Source: CAWAND01 sp963727915 (GTDB lineage Bacteria; Chloroflexota; Anaerolineae; Anaerolineales; E44-bin32). Taken from it: 64,000 nucleotides of DNA. The position numbers were made by a program, and so were the translations under genes. Within the stretch, counting starts at the first letter, position 1. Each line of letters opens with the position of its first letter. The DNA is taken from contig CAVSID010000001.1 of assembly GCA_963727915.1 (NCBI GenBank), positions 1,245,684 through 1,309,683 on the forward strand, in the 5' to 3' direction. Positions 8,434 to 17,669 of the stretch are shown here, in pieces. The notes under the pieces are model-generated. The model was not told where the DNA came from. It saw only the letters and a list, made by a program, of their open reading frames with translations, and ran no database searches.

Positions 8434-9540
8434 TTAATCAAGGGTGACGAGCTCTCGCCGATAGCTGCTCAGGCTCTCACCTGCATCCTCGGTGACGACC
8501 ATGTCGTCCTCGATTCGGACACCGCCCTTGCCATCCAGGTAGATCCCGGGTTCGATAGTGAAGGTCATCCCGGGCGTCAATTTTTGGGCGCTGTCCTGGC
8601 GGATGAACGGGGGTTCGTGGGGTTCGAGCCCCAGCCCGTGGCCCGTTCGGTGGACGAAGAAGTCACCGTACCCTGCCGCCTCGATGACACCCCTGGCGGC
8701 GGCGTCGACATCGCCGCAGGCTGCGCCCGGACGGACGGCTTCCCGAGCGGCCTGGTTGGCGTCCTGCACGATCCTGTGGATCTTCACCAGTTCGGGATCG
8801 ACGACACCAACCGCCAGGGTCCGGGTGAGATCGGAAACATAGCCTCGCACCGTCGCACCCCAATCCAGCAGGAGGAGCTCGCCCGAGCGAAGCTGGCGGT
8901 TGGTAGGCGTAGCGTGGGGGATGGCGCTGTTCGGTCCGGAGGCGACGATGGGCGCGAACGGCAGCTCCGGGTCCGAGCCGGCCTGCAGGAGCTGGAGTGT
9001 CAACTCGGACGCCAGGTCCCGTTCCGTCATGCCCAGCTGGATCAGTTTGAGGGTCGCCTCGAGTGCTTGCTCGGCAACCCACACCGCCTGACGCATGTTG
9101 GTGACCTCGTCGTCGGACTTGCAGGCGCGCAACCCGGCCAGGATCGGCTCACCGGACTGGATCTTGGCACCTGGCGCAGCGGCCTGAAGCATCTGAAGTT
9201 CCATCAGGCGCATGCGCAGCGGCTCGACGGCCAGGCTCATGGCGTCCAATCCAAAATGCTTTGCCCCCCCGGCAAACGCCTCGGTCCAGGAGGCCTGGTC
9301 TTCACCGTAGGGGAAGATATCGGCGTCCATGTCGCTTGTTTCTGCTTTGGCTTTCTCAAGCTCGGGAAGGATAAACACCGGCTTCCGGTCCGGCGCCAGC
9401 AGAACCACGACCGGACGCTCCATCAGGTGGAACGACAACCCGGTCAGGTAGGACAGATTTGGTCCAGGGATCAGAGCCAGGGCGTCGAAATCCGATGCCC
9501 GCAGGCTCTCCGTCAGGCGTTGCATGCGCTCATTGGCCAC
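8434..9540 (-). CDS. M24-family metallopeptidase (Xaa-Pro aminopeptidase/dipeptidase)
   Basis: A 368-residue protein with an N-terminal creatinase-type domain (LIPGPNLSYLTGLSFH) and a C-terminal pita-bread catalytic domain. The metal ligands are recognisable: Asp pair in LLDWGATVRGYVSDLTRT, His in HRTGHGLGLEPHE, Glu in TIEPGIY and Glu in GVRIEDDMVVT. Members remove N-terminal residues ahead of proline or cleave X-Pro dipeptides using two divalent metals. It is preceded by a long non-coding divergent region shared with coxG. Confidence 0.88.
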   Translation of the reverse strand: MANERMQRLTESLRASDFDALALIPGPNLSYLTGLSFHLMERPVVVLLAPDRKPVFILPELEKAKAETSDMDADIFPYGEDQASWTEAFAGGAKHFGLDAMSLAVEPLRMRLMELQMLQAAAPGAKIQSGEPILAGLRACKSDDEVTNMRQAVWVAEQALEATLKLIQLGMTERDLASELTLQLLQAGSDPELPFAPIVASGPNSAIPHATPTNRQLRSGELLLLDWGATVRGYVSDLTRTLAVGVVDPELVKIHRIVQDANQAAREAVRPGAACGDVDAAARGVIEAAGYGDFFVHRTGHGLGLEPHEPPFIRQDSAQKLTPGMTFTIEPGIYLDGKGGVRIEDDMVVTEDAGESLSSYRRELVTLD

Positions 9541-9745
9541 GTGTCACCTCCAGTCGAGCGATTATAGCCTTCCGTTGGCGGGGCCGGAAGCCTCCATCCG
9601 CTGACCCAGACCTCCCGTGTGCGGCGCCCAGCAGGCTTATAATGAAACCCTGAGGCCCTTGTCTCGTAGGGGAGCCCCACGACATATCGCCCAACCCCGT
9701 TTGGCCTCACCCGACACACATCGCAAACGAGAAAAGGGAGACCGC

Positions 9746-10189
9746 ATGAAGGTGCAAGGCAGTGTCGACATCAACGCTCCCCGAGACAAGGTCTGGGCAT
9801 TTCTCACCGATCCCCACGCTGTAGGCGAGTGCGCCCCCGGCCTGGAGTCGATGGAGATCGTCACCCCGGACGAGGCCTTCAAGGCTGTGGCATCCGTCGG
9901 CTTTGGGTCGATGAAGGTCCGCTTCACGGTTGATGTGGCGTGGACCGAACTTGAGGAGCCGGACCACGCACAGATGAAGGCGCATGGGACGGCGCCTGGG
10001 AGCACCGTCGACGCATCGAGTGAGATGAACCTCTCCGACGCCGATGGCGGGGGCACGAAACTGGATTGGTCAGCCGATATCACCGTTCAAGGGACCATCG
10101 CCAGCCTGGCCTCGAGGCTGATGGGCAGTATGACCCAGAGGATGACGGCTGATTTCTTCAACTGCGTCAAGAGCAAGATCGAGGCCTAG
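9746..10189 (+). CDS. coxG: CoxG-like SRPBCC protein (CO dehydrogenase subunit G family)
   Basis: A 147-residue protein opening with MKVQGSVDINAPRDKVWAFL, the hallmark of the CoxG/polyketide-cyclase-like SRPBCC fold, and ending RMTADFFNCVKSKIEA. An AAAGGGAG box sits 5-12 bases before this ATG, so longer upstream starts are unlikely. CoxG proteins help membrane recruitment of molybdenum hydroxylases. It is the first of four cox/xdh accessory genes that precede the hydroxylase subunits. A TATAAT-like box lies at 9638-9643 without a clear -35. Confidence 0.82.
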   Translation: MKVQGSVDINAPRDKVWAFLTDPHAVGECAPGLESMEIVTPDEAFKAVASVGFGSMKVRFTVDVAWTELEEPDHAQMKAHGTAPGSTVDASSEMNLSDADGGGTKLDWSADITVQGTIASLASRLMGSMTQRMTADFFNCVKSKIEA

Positions 10190-10238
10190 GCCAACTGGAT
10201 GCAGGTCCCGCAAGGCCTCTGTGGATGACCGAGGCAGG

Positions 10239-11127
10239 ATGACTTTCGAATCGATCGACGTCCTCCAGGATGACCTCAGACGGCGCGGCTACATCGCCGA
10301 CCGAGGTTTGGCCACGGTGCTCTTTCTCGGGCAGAAGCTGTCGCGCCCGGTGTTCCTCGAAGGGGAGGCTGGGGTGGGGAAGACCGAGGTGGCCAAGGCG
10401 ATGGCGGATCTGCTTGGCGCGCCTCTCATTCGCCTCCAATGCTATGAAGGTCTGGATATCCATCACGCGGTCTACGATTGGAACTACACGCGCCAGATGC
10501 TGCATATTCGGATGCTCGAGGCGCGCGGCGAACGGCCGACCGAGGCCGAGCTTTTCGGCCCCGAATTCCTCTTGCGAAGACCCTTGCTGCAGGCCCTGGA
10601 CGGGCAGCCGGATCACCCGGCGGTGCTGCTGATCGACGAGTTGGATAGAAGTGATGAAGAGTTCGAGGCGTTCTTGCTGGAGGTGCTTTCCGACTTCCAG
10701 GTGACCATCCCCGAGATCGGAACCGTCCGCGCCGAGACCCCGCCGGTGGTGATCTTGACTTCAAACCGCACCCGCGAGATTCACGACGCGTTGAAGCGCC
10801 GCTGTCTGTATCACTGGATCGATTACCCGGACTTCGACAAAGAACTGGAAATTGTGATGGCCCGCATTCCCGAAGCCCCGGACAGGCTGACCCGGCAGGT
10901 GACAGCATTCGTCCAGGAACTACGCCGGGTAGAGCTGTACAAGGTCCCTGGCGTGGCTGAGACACTCGACTGGCTCACGGCGCTGATCGAGCTTGATCGG
11001 CAAATTCTCGATCCAGATCTTGTGGACAGCACCCTGGGCGTGATCCTTCAAATACCAGGACGATGTGGCCCAGGTCCGCGGTGAGATGGCGGCTGGCATC
11101 CTGTCCCGAATCCAAGTCGAAGATTGA
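10239..11127 (+). CDS. coxD: MoxR-family AAA+ ATPase (CoxD-like), frameshift near 11048
   Basis: The ATPase core is clear: Walker A GEAGVGKTEVAK, Walker B AVLLIDELDRSDEEF, sensor 1 VILTSNRTREIHDALKRR. CoxD-type MoxR ATPases work with a VWA partner (CoxE) to mature the Cu/Mo or Mo centre of CO dehydrogenase-type enzymes. The frame fails near 11048 (CTTCAAATAC where CTCAAATAC is expected). Restoring it gives the family-typical end YQDDVAQVRGEM and a stop at 11127, one base before the coxE ATG. The start at 10239 is one of two in-frame choices; a GTG at 10221 is the other. Confidence 0.85.
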
Positions 11128-11128
11128 C

Positions 11129-12343
11129 ATGTCCGGAGCCCTGCTTTCCAACATCGTGACTTTCGGGCGCAGCCTGCGGCGGTTCGGATTCCCGGTCTCC
11201 ACCCAACTTGTGACAGATTTCACAAATGCGATGGGCGTTGTTTCGGTTGCGCAGCGCGATGATGTCTACTTCGCTGCCAGAAGCTTGTTCGTCCAGCGGC
11301 ATGAGGACTTCGACCGATTCGACAGCGCCTTCAATGCCTTCTGGCGAAGCCGAGATGGGCGTCAAGCTCTGGACATGCGGGCCTTGATGGAAGCTCCGCG
11401 CCGGCGTCAGGGAGCCGGCTTGGGCAGCGACGGTTCCGGAGGCGACGGTGCCGGCACAGCCGGCGAGGTCCAGCAGGCGCAGACCGTATCTGAGGGGGGT
11501 GACAACGGCAGCCTGGCGCTTGGTTTCAGCGACCGGGAGCGTCTGCGCCGCAAAGACTTCGCCGAGCTGACGGCGGATGAGGTGTTCGCCGTCCAAGGGT
11601 TGATCCGGCGCTCTTCGCAGCTGGCCTGGCGCCGTCGTTCCCGGAGATTGACGCCCGGCCGCGGCCCGGAGATTGACCTGCGCCGAACGCTACGCAGCAG
11701 TTTTCGGCATGGTGGCGAATGGCTGGACTGGTCGCCCATGCGGCGATTGAACAAGAACCGCCCCTTAGTGGTGCTGGCGGACATCAGCGGATCGATGACG
11801 CCATATTCGCGGTTGCTGTTGATGTTCGTCTATGGCTTGGCGCGAGGGCGCGGCGCCCCGCTCGAAGCGTTTGTCTTCGGAACGCGCCTGTCCCGTATCA
11901 CCCGGCCGTTGATCAGCCTTCCGGTCGATCAGGCGCTGGACCGTGTGGCGCGACAGGTGCAGGACTGGTCCGGCGGGACGCGGATCGGCGAGGCCCTGCA
12001 TGACTTCAACCTTAACTGGACGCGGCGCGTGCTCAGTGCCGGCGCCGTGGTGCTGCTGATCAGCGACGGATGGGATCGGGGAGACCCGGACCAGTTGGCG
12101 GAGGAGATGGCCCGCCTCCAGCGCCGCGCCCACCGCTTGATCTGGCTCAATCCCCTGCTGGGCACGCCGGGCTACCGTCCTTTGACCCGTGCCGTGCAAG
12201 CCGCACTGCCCTACGTCGATGATTTCCGGCCGGCTCACAATCTGGCCAGTCTCAATGATCTGGCGTCATCGCTTTCGGCTATGATCCGCCGGCCGTCGGC
12301 CGAGGCCGCGACTTTTCCGACATCGAACTTTCAAGGTGGTTGA
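11129..12343 (+). CDS. coxE: CoxE-like VWA-domain protein
   Basis: A protein of about 404 residues. It has a helical N-terminal half with a low-complexity G/D-rich linker (GLGSDGSGGDGAGT) and a C-terminal von Willebrand A domain with the MIDAS motif VVLADISGSMTPYS and a later ISDGWDRGDP. CoxE partners with the MoxR ATPase encoded just upstream in maturing molybdenum hydroxylases. The ATG follows the corrected coxD stop by one base. The palindrome at 11208-11225 falls inside its 5' coding part. Confidence 0.85.
   Translation: MSGALLSNIVTFGRSLRRFGFPVSTQLVTDFTNAMGVVSVAQRDDVYFAARSLFVQRHEDFDRFDSAFNAFWRSRDGRQALDMRALMEAPRRRQGAGLGSDGSGGDGAGTAGEVQQAQTVSEGGDNGSLALGFSDRERLRRKDFAELTADEVFAVQGLIRRSSQLAWRRRSRRLTPGRGPEIDLRRTLRSSFRHGGEWLDWSPMRRLNKNRPLVVLADISGSMTPYSRLLLMFVYGLARGRGAPLEAFVFGTRLSRITRPLISLPVDQALDRVARQVQDWSGGTRIGEALHDFNLNWTRRVLSAGAVVLLISDGWDRGDPDQLAEEMARLQRRAHRLIWLNPLLGTPGYRPLTRAVQAALPYVDDFRPAHNLASLNDLASSLSAMIRRPSAEAATFPTSNFQGG
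11208..11225. promoter_or_regulatory. TTGTGA-N6-TCACAA palindrome, inside coxE
   Basis: TTGTGACAGATTTCACAA. It is identical, on the opposite strand, to the copy upstream of the tRNA-Ala genes at 36587. It lies 80 bases into coxE, so it could act internally or be inert. Confidence 0.45.
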
Positions 12344-12346
12344 CTG

Positions 12347-13405
12347 ATGCGCGACATCATGCCGTCTGTGAAGGTCTGGCGACAGAACGGAACTCGGGTC
12401 GCATTGGCGACAGTGGTCGAAACCTGGGGCTCGTCGCCGCGCAAGATCGGGGCGAAGATGGCCATCTCGGCCGAGGGGGAGATCGCCGGATCGGTGAGCG
12501 GCGGCTGTGTCGAAGGGGCGGTAGTGGAAGAGGCGTTGCAGGCGCTCGAGCTGGGGAAGGGGCGGCTGCTGCACTTCGGAGTCGCCGACGAAACAGCCTG
12601 GGAGGTGGGCCTGGCCTGCGGAGGCACGATTGAGGTCTATGTTGAACCGCTCAGCCCTGGCCACTACGACCTGGCCGTTCGGGCGGTCGAGGAGGATCGC
12701 TCGGTCTGCACGGTGACCGTGATCGGCGGAGACGAGGCCGCCCTCGGCCAGAAGGCCAGCCTGGTCCTGGACGGCTCGGAATCGGCCCTGGGACCTAGCG
12801 ACCCGTCCTTGGAAGAAGCGCTGTTTGGCGCGGCACGGGATGCCCTGGCCCTCGACGGGCCAACCCGCGCCTCACTCACATGGCCTGCGGATTCGGACCA
12901 AAAGTTGGACGTCTTTGCCGACGTCACACCGGCGCCTCCCACGCTGATCATGGTGGGCGGGGTGCACATCGCCGTGGCCCTGAGCGAGCTGGCTCGGGTG
13001 CTCGGTTACCGCACCGTGGTGGTCGACCCGCGCAAGAGTTTTGGCAGCCAGGACCGCTTCCCAGAGGTGGATCAACTGATCACGGATTGGCCGGACGAGG
13101 CGTTGAAGAGTCTGCCGCTCACCCCGAGCACGTCGGTAGCCGTCCTCACCCACGATCCAAAAATCGATGACCGGGCGCTGAAGGTGGCGCTGCCCAGCCG
13201 CGCCGGGTATGTCGGTGCGTTGGGGAGCCGCAAGACCCAGGCCAAACGCCGGCAGCGGCTGGCGGAAGCGGGACTTTCGGAGGCTGAGTTGGCCCGCCTG
13301 AGGGGCCCGATTGGCCTGAGCATCGGCGCACAAACGCCGGAGGAAATTGCCCTGTCGATCATGGCCGAGGTCGTCGCCGCCCGACACCGGGCCGCCGAGG
13401 CCTGA
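12347..13405 (+). CDS. XdhC/CoxF-family molybdenum hydroxylase maturation protein
   Basis: A 352-residue protein with both XdhC domains. The N-terminal one has ATVVETWGSSPRKIGAKM and SVSGGCVEGAVVEEAL, including the conserved Cys linked to Moco handling. The C-terminal Rossmann domain has LIMVGGVHIAVALSELA, VVDPR and VAVLTHDPKIDDRAL. XdhC proteins bind molybdopterin cofactor, help its sulfuration and load it into xanthine dehydrogenase-type enzymes. It starts 3 bases after coxE, so it is co-transcribed. Confidence 0.88.
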   Translation: MRDIMPSVKVWRQNGTRVALATVVETWGSSPRKIGAKMAISAEGEIAGSVSGGCVEGAVVEEALQALELGKGRLLHFGVADETAWEVGLACGGTIEVYVEPLSPGHYDLAVRAVEEDRSVCTVTVIGGDEAALGQKASLVLDGSESALGPSDPSLEEALFGAARDALALDGPTRASLTWPADSDQKLDVFADVTPAPPTLIMVGGVHIAVALSELARVLGYRTVVVDPRKSFGSQDRFPEVDQLITDWPDEALKSLPLTPSTSVAVLTHDPKIDDRALKVALPSRAGYVGALGSRKTQAKRRQRLAEAGLSEAELARLRGPIGLSIGAQTPEEIALSIMAEVVAARHRAAEA

Positions 13406-13435
13406 GCCTCCCCAGCGCGGCCCTCCCCGTCAACG

Positions 13436-14638
13436 TCACACGACGCCGTCTCGCCGCAGTGCGGCGATCGCTTCTCCATTCAACCCCAGCCTGTCCCCGA
13501 GAATCTCGTCCGTGTGTTGACCCAGAGTCGGAGGGGGCAGCCGCACGGACGGTGGTGCCGTCAGCACGCGCAGCGGCGAACCCACCAAGGGAACCCTGCC
13601 GTCGGCCGCATGATCGACCTCGGTCCGCAGCCCGCGGGCTCGCACTTGCGGATCATCGAATACGTCCCTCAGGCCGTTGATTGGGGCGGACGGAATGCCG
13701 ATCTCGTCGCACAGGGCCATCCATGACTCCGCATCCCTTTCAGCAAAGACCTCGCCAAGCATCTCCCCTACCTCGGCCCGATTCCGCACGCGCGCTTCGT
13801 TGGTGGCAAAGCGTTTGTCGGTCGCCCATTGGGGGCGATCGATGGCCTGGCAGAAAGCCAGCCACTGGCCGTCGTTGCCGGCGGCAAATGCAAAATGCCG
13901 GTCCCTGGCTTTGAACTCCTGATAGGGCACGATGTTGGGATGGCCGTTCCCGTAGCGGCCGGGGGGCTCGCCCGACACCAGGTGGTTGCTCGCCACGTAG
14001 CTCATCATGGCCACCATCGAGTCCAGCAGGGCCATGTCGATTCGGTGCCCGCGGCCGGTGCGTTGGTGGTCAAACAGCGAAGCCAGGATGGCATTGCAGG
14101 CGAACATCCCGGCGGCGAGATCGGCAATGGCGATCCCGGCGCGCGTCGGGGGACCGTCGACCGGGCCGGTCACGCTCATAAACCCGCCCATGGCTTGAAC
14201 CATGAAGTCATAGCCCGGCCGGTCCTTGTAGGGGCCATCCGACCCATACCCGGTCACCGTGCAGTAGATCAACCCCGGCCGGAGCGCTTGAAGGGCGTCG
14301 AAATCCAGCCCCCAGCGTTCCAGCGTGCCGACCCGGAAGTTGTCCACGAGCACATCCCCTTGGGCGATCAACTGTTTGAGGATGCTCAGCCCATCAGGGG
14401 ATTTGAGGTTGAGGGTCAGGCTGCGTTTGTTGCGGTTCGTGCTCAAGAAATAGGCCAACTCGCCGCTATCTGTGAAGGGCGGCCCCCAGCCTCGGGTGTC
14501 GTCCCCCCGTCCGGGTGACTCGACCTTGATGACATCGGCGCCCAGATCGCCGAGCATCATCGTGCAGTAGGGACCGGCCAAAACGCGCGTCAGGTCGACG
14601 ACCGTGACGCCCTCGAGCAGGGGCTGGGGAGATGACAT
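13436..14638 (-). CDS. CaiB/BaiF class III CoA transferase
   Basis: A 400-residue protein starting at MSSPQPLLEGVTVVDLTRVLAGPYCTM-type sequence (ATG at 14638); the longer ORF upstream lacks family similarity. Class III hallmarks include LGADVIKVESP, NRNKRSLTLNLKSPDG and VTGYGSDGPYKDRPGYD; the catalytic Asp is expected in GIAIADLAAGMF. It transfers CoA between carboxylic acids. It is divergent from the hydroxylase operon and may activate a carboxylate substrate or product of that pathway, but this is inferred from position alone. Confidence 0.88.
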   Translation of the reverse strand: MSSPQPLLEGVTVVDLTRVLAGPYCTMMLGDLGADVIKVESPGRGDDTRGWGPPFTDSGELAYFLSTNRNKRSLTLNLKSPDGLSILKQLIAQGDVLVDNFRVGTLERWGLDFDALQALRPGLIYCTVTGYGSDGPYKDRPGYDFMVQAMGGFMSVTGPVDGPPTRAGIAIADLAAGMFACNAILASLFDHQRTGRGHRIDMALLDSMVAMMSYVASNHLVSGEPPGRYGNGHPNIVPYQEFKARDRHFAFAAGNDGQWLAFCQAIDRPQWATDKRFATNEARVRNRAEVGEMLGEVFAERDAESWMALCDEIGIPSAPINGLRDVFDDPQVRARGLRTEVDHAADGRVPLVGSPLRVLTAPPSVRLPPPTLGQHTDEILGDRLGLNGEAIAALRRDGVV

Positions 14639-14763
14639 CTGGACCTCCACGCTGGATGAGGCTTTGCGGCTCCCGGGATCGGGAACGGCGATTATACCGA
14701 CAAGGCGGCTGGCCGGGCAAAGAAGTCGGGGCCACAGCCCTGGAGTTGAGCTCGAACAGATAT

Positions 14764-14792
14764 TTGTCAACTCGTTTGGCAGGGTGCATAAT
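14764..14792 (+). promoter_or_regulatory. Sigma70-type promoter of the hydroxylase operon
   Basis: -35 TTGTCA (14764-14769), a 17-base spacer and -10 CATAAT (14787-14792), about 120 bases before the FAD-subunit gene. Confidence 0.6.
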
Positions 14793-14841
14793 AGATAGCG
14801 CCTTGGGAGGCACTGCTGGCGGTTCCCGCACCGCCGGCCGA

Positions 14842-14864
14842 GGGTCGCCAGGTACAGGCGACCC
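14842..14864 (+). promoter_or_regulatory. Leader hairpin of the hydroxylase operon
   Basis: GGGTCGCC pairs with GGCGACCC around AGGTACA. It is preceded by a second hairpin (GGCGGT...ACCGCC) in the same leader. There is no T-run, so it is not an obvious terminator. It could be an attenuator or RNA-level regulator; no known riboswitch was recognised. Confidence 0.35.
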
Positions 14865-14914
14865 GTTGATGTTCTCCTTGACCCAAACAATCAGCTCAGG
14901 AAACGGCGAACGCG

Positions 14915-15790
14915 ATGAAGCCCGCACCCTTTAAGTATCTTTCCCCTTCGTCCATCGAGGAAGCCCTAGAAATGGTTGGGGAGCTTGGGTCAGACGCCAA
15001 GTTCCTGGCAGGGGGCCAGAGCCTGATCCCGGCCATGAACTTCAGATTGCTGCAGCCCTCAGCGTTGATCGACCTGAACCAGATCCCTTCCCTTGACTAC
15101 ATCCGCTCAGACGGGAAGGGCGGGTTGGTCATCGGGGCGATGACGCGCCAGAGCGCCGTGGAACATGACCCGCAGGTCCGCAAGGTGTCACCTTTGCTGC
15201 ATCAGACCATGCCGCGCATCGCCCACCGGCAAATTCGCAACCGGGGCACGCTGGGGGGAAGCCTTGTGCACGCAGACCCCGCAGCCGAACTACCCGTCGT
15301 CACCACCGCCCTCCGTTGTCGTTTTAAGCTCCGAAGTTTGCAGGGGGAGCGCTGGATTGCTGCGCAGGACTTCTTTGTGGGCATGTTCACTACCGATACC
15401 CAGCCCGACGAAATCCTGGAAGAAATCGCCCTCGAACCTAGCCCCGAGCGGACGGGCTGGGCCTTTCTCGAGGTCGCCCGCCGCTCGGGCGACTATGCCA
15501 TGGCCGGCGTGGCGGCCATGCTGACATTGGATGAGGGCGGACGCATATCGGATGCCCGCCTCGTCTATTTGAACGTCGGCGACGGTCCGGTCGAAGCGCC
15601 GCAGGCCGTGGCAGGCTTGATCGGCAAACCTGCGGGCGATGAGGCCTTCGCCGAGGCGGGTCGCATGGCTGCCGAGAAGGAGATCACACCCTTTGGGAAT
15701 CTCCACGCCACGCCTGAGTATCAACGCCACCTGGCTCAGGTTCTCACCGGGAGGGCCCTGCTGAAGGCCGCCGACCGCGCCCAGCCTTGA
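14915..15790 (+). CDS. FAD-binding medium subunit of a molybdenum hydroxylase (CoxM/XdhB-like)
   Basis: A 291-residue protein. FAD-binding motifs AGGQSLIPAMNFR and RNRGTLGGSLVHADPAAELP are intact, followed by the C-terminal CO_deh_flav_C domain (AGVAAMLTLDEGG, RLVYLNVGDGP). It passes electrons from the 2Fe-2S subunit to an acceptor. It is the first gene of the operon, 123 bases after the -10 box. The family is shared by CO dehydrogenase, xanthine dehydrogenase and other N-heterocycle hydroxylases; the large subunit decides between them. Confidence 0.88.
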   Translation: MKPAPFKYLSPSSIEEALEMVGELGSDAKFLAGGQSLIPAMNFRLLQPSALIDLNQIPSLDYIRSDGKGGLVIGAMTRQSAVEHDPQVRKVSPLLHQTMPRIAHRQIRNRGTLGGSLVHADPAAELPVVTTALRCRFKLRSLQGERWIAAQDFFVGMFTTDTQPDEILEEIALEPSPERTGWAFLEVARRSGDYAMAGVAAMLTLDEGGRISDARLVYLNVGDGPVEAPQAVAGLIGKPAGDEAFAEAGRMAAEKEITPFGNLHATPEYQRHLAQVLTGRALLKAADRAQP

Positions 15791-15831
15791 GGGCCCTGAT
15801 CGAGTCCCTTTCTTGACCCCTAAGGAGGAGC

Positions 15832-16317
15832 ATGCCAGACACGACACTCGTCACGTTGACCGTCAACGGAAAGCCGCATTCAGCGGAGGTCGAGCCCAGA
15901 ACCCTGCTGAGTGACTTCCTGAGGCACGATCTCGGTTTGACGGGCACGCATGTCGGCTGCGAACACGGTGTCTGCGGCGCCTGCACGGTGATGTTCGATG
16001 GGCAGGCGGTCCGATCCTGCTTGATGCTCGCTGTTCAGGCCGAGGGCCATCGCATCGAGACAGTCGAGGGGTTGGCGCAGGGGGATGACGATCTGCATCC
16101 GCTGCAGCAGGCGTTCTGGGAAACGCACGGACTGCAGTGCGGCTTTTGCACGGCCGGGATCATGATGACGATGATCCCCTTCTTGCGGGAGAACCCCGAC
16201 CCAAGCGAGCATGAGATCCGGGAGGTGCTTTCCGGCAATCTGTGTCGCTGCACCGGCTATCAGCACATTGTTGAGGCCGTCCAATTGGCGGCGACGAGGC
16301 TCGCCACCGCCCAATGA
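15832..16317 (+). CDS. 2Fe-2S small subunit of a molybdenum hydroxylase (CoxS/XdhC-type)
   Basis: A 161-residue protein of full family length. The plant-type cluster has Cys43, Cys48, Cys51 (CEHGVCGAC) and Cys63. The second cluster has Cys103 and Cys106 (CGFC) with Cys138 and Cys140 (CRC). It relays electrons between molybdopterin and FAD. A TAAGGAGGA box precedes the ATG by 1-2 bases past the usual spacing. Its stop overlaps the amidase start by 4 bases. Confidence 0.92.
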   Translation: MPDTTLVTLTVNGKPHSAEVEPRTLLSDFLRHDLGLTGTHVGCEHGVCGACTVMFDGQAVRSCLMLAVQAEGHRIETVEGLAQGDDDLHPLQQAFWETHGLQCGFCTAGIMMTMIPFLRENPDPSEHEIREVLSGNLCRCTGYQHIVEAVQLAATRLATAQ

Positions 16318-17669
16318 AATCCTTGGTCCAAACGGTGGATGATTATCCCCTCGAGATACGGTCTCGTGCGGAGACGTTCGGTCTGAGCAGGTGGATCGAT
16401 CGGCTGGAACAGCGCTTCGATGACGTCGAAGCGCTGGTTCGCGCCTTTGTGGAGGAAGAGGGTCGCTTTGCGCGCTTGAGGCGGGAGGCGGCCGATTTGG
16501 AGACCAAGTACCTGGTGCCCTCCGAACGTCCAACGATGTACGGAGCCACCCTGGGGGTGAAGGATATCCTTCATGTCGATGGCCTGCCCACCCTGGCGGG
16601 GACGGTCCCACCCACCGAAGCACTTTCGGGCCCAGAGGCGGCGGCCGTGTCTCAGCTGCGAACGGCCGGTGTTCTGGTGATGGGGAAGACGGTCACTACC
16701 GAGTTTGGCTATTTCGCCCCCGGGCCGACCCGCAATCCTCATAACCTCAAGCACACCCCGGGCGGCTCGAGCAGCGGATCGGCTGCCGCGGTGGCAGCCG
16801 GTTTGTGCGATGTCGCGCTGGGGACCCAAACAATAGGATCGGTCATTCGCCCCGCAGCGTTTTGCGGTGTGGTGGGGTTCAAACCCACCTATGCCCGCAT
16901 CCCTAGGGTGGGCATGATCCCCCTTTCGCCTTCCCTCGATCACCTGGGTGTGTTCACCAGGGGGGTGAACGATCTGCGGGTGGTTGCCCGCTTGCTATGC
17001 CATGACTGGCATCCGGCCGGCAGCGCCGACCGCCCGATCCTCGGCATTCCGGAAGGCCCCTACTTAGAACAGGCGAGCAAGGCGGGCCTGAGCCACTTCC
17101 GGGAGCGCGTTCGCCACCTGGAGGGCATGGGTTACACGGTGAAAAGGATCGAGGTCTTCTCTGATTTCAGGGCCATTCGTGAACGCCACCACCTCATTCT
17201 GGCGGGGGAAGCGGCCCGGGTCCACGAAAGGTGGTTCGCCGAGTTTATCGGTCAATATCATCCCTCGACGCTGGCGCTGATCAGGCGGGGACAGCAGATT
17301 GCCGACGACGTGCTGGCGGATGCCAGGCGCGGTATCCCCGCCCTGCGGCAGCAACTGATGGAGCTGATGGATGAGTATCACCTCGACATGTGGATCACGC
17401 CGGCGGCCCCCGGAACGGCGCCGAAAGGTCTTGACAGCACGGGAGACCCGGTGATGAACCTCCCCTGGACTCAGAGCGGCCTCCCCGCCCTCGGGATTCC
17501 ATCCGGTCTCAGCCGATCCGGCATGCCCTTCGGCCTCCAGATGGTCGGGCGGTGGAACGAAGACGAGCGGTTGCTTTCCCAAGCCGAGCAGATCGAAGCC
17601 AGTTTGGCACCTGGCGGTTCGAGGTCCAACTCGCGGGGCAATCACCGTCCGCCGGAGGCCAGGGCATGA
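16314..17669 (+). CDS. Amidase-signature hydrolase
   Basis: A 451-residue protein with the Ser-cisSer-Lys triad of the amidase signature family: Lys in GVKDILHVDG, the first Ser in PGGSSSGSAAAVA, and the nucleophile in TQTIGSVIRPA. It hydrolyses an amide; the substrate is unknown. It lies within the operon between the iron-sulfur subunit and the FdrA-domain gene, overlapping both by 4 bases. The position suggests that it opens an amide produced by the hydroxylase pathway. Confidence 0.85.
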   Translation: MKSLVQTVDDYPLEIRSRAETFGLSRWIDRLEQRFDDVEALVRAFVEEEGRFARLRREAADLETKYLVPSERPTMYGATLGVKDILHVDGLPTLAGTVPPTEALSGPEAAAVSQLRTAGVLVMGKTVTTEFGYFAPGPTRNPHNLKHTPGGSSSGSAAAVAAGLCDVALGTQTIGSVIRPAAFCGVVGFKPTYARIPRVGMIPLSPSLDHLGVFTRGVNDLRVVARLLCHDWHPAGSADRPILGIPEGPYLEQASKAGLSHFRERVRHLEGMGYTVKRIEVFSDFRAIRERHHLILAGEAARVHERWFAEFIGQYHPSTLALIRRGQQIADDVLADARRGIPALRQQLMELMDEYHLDMWITPAAPGTAPKGLDSTGDPVMNLPWTQSGLPALGIPSGLSRSGMPFGLQMVGRWNEDERLLSQAEQIEASLAPGGSRSNSRGNHRPPEARA

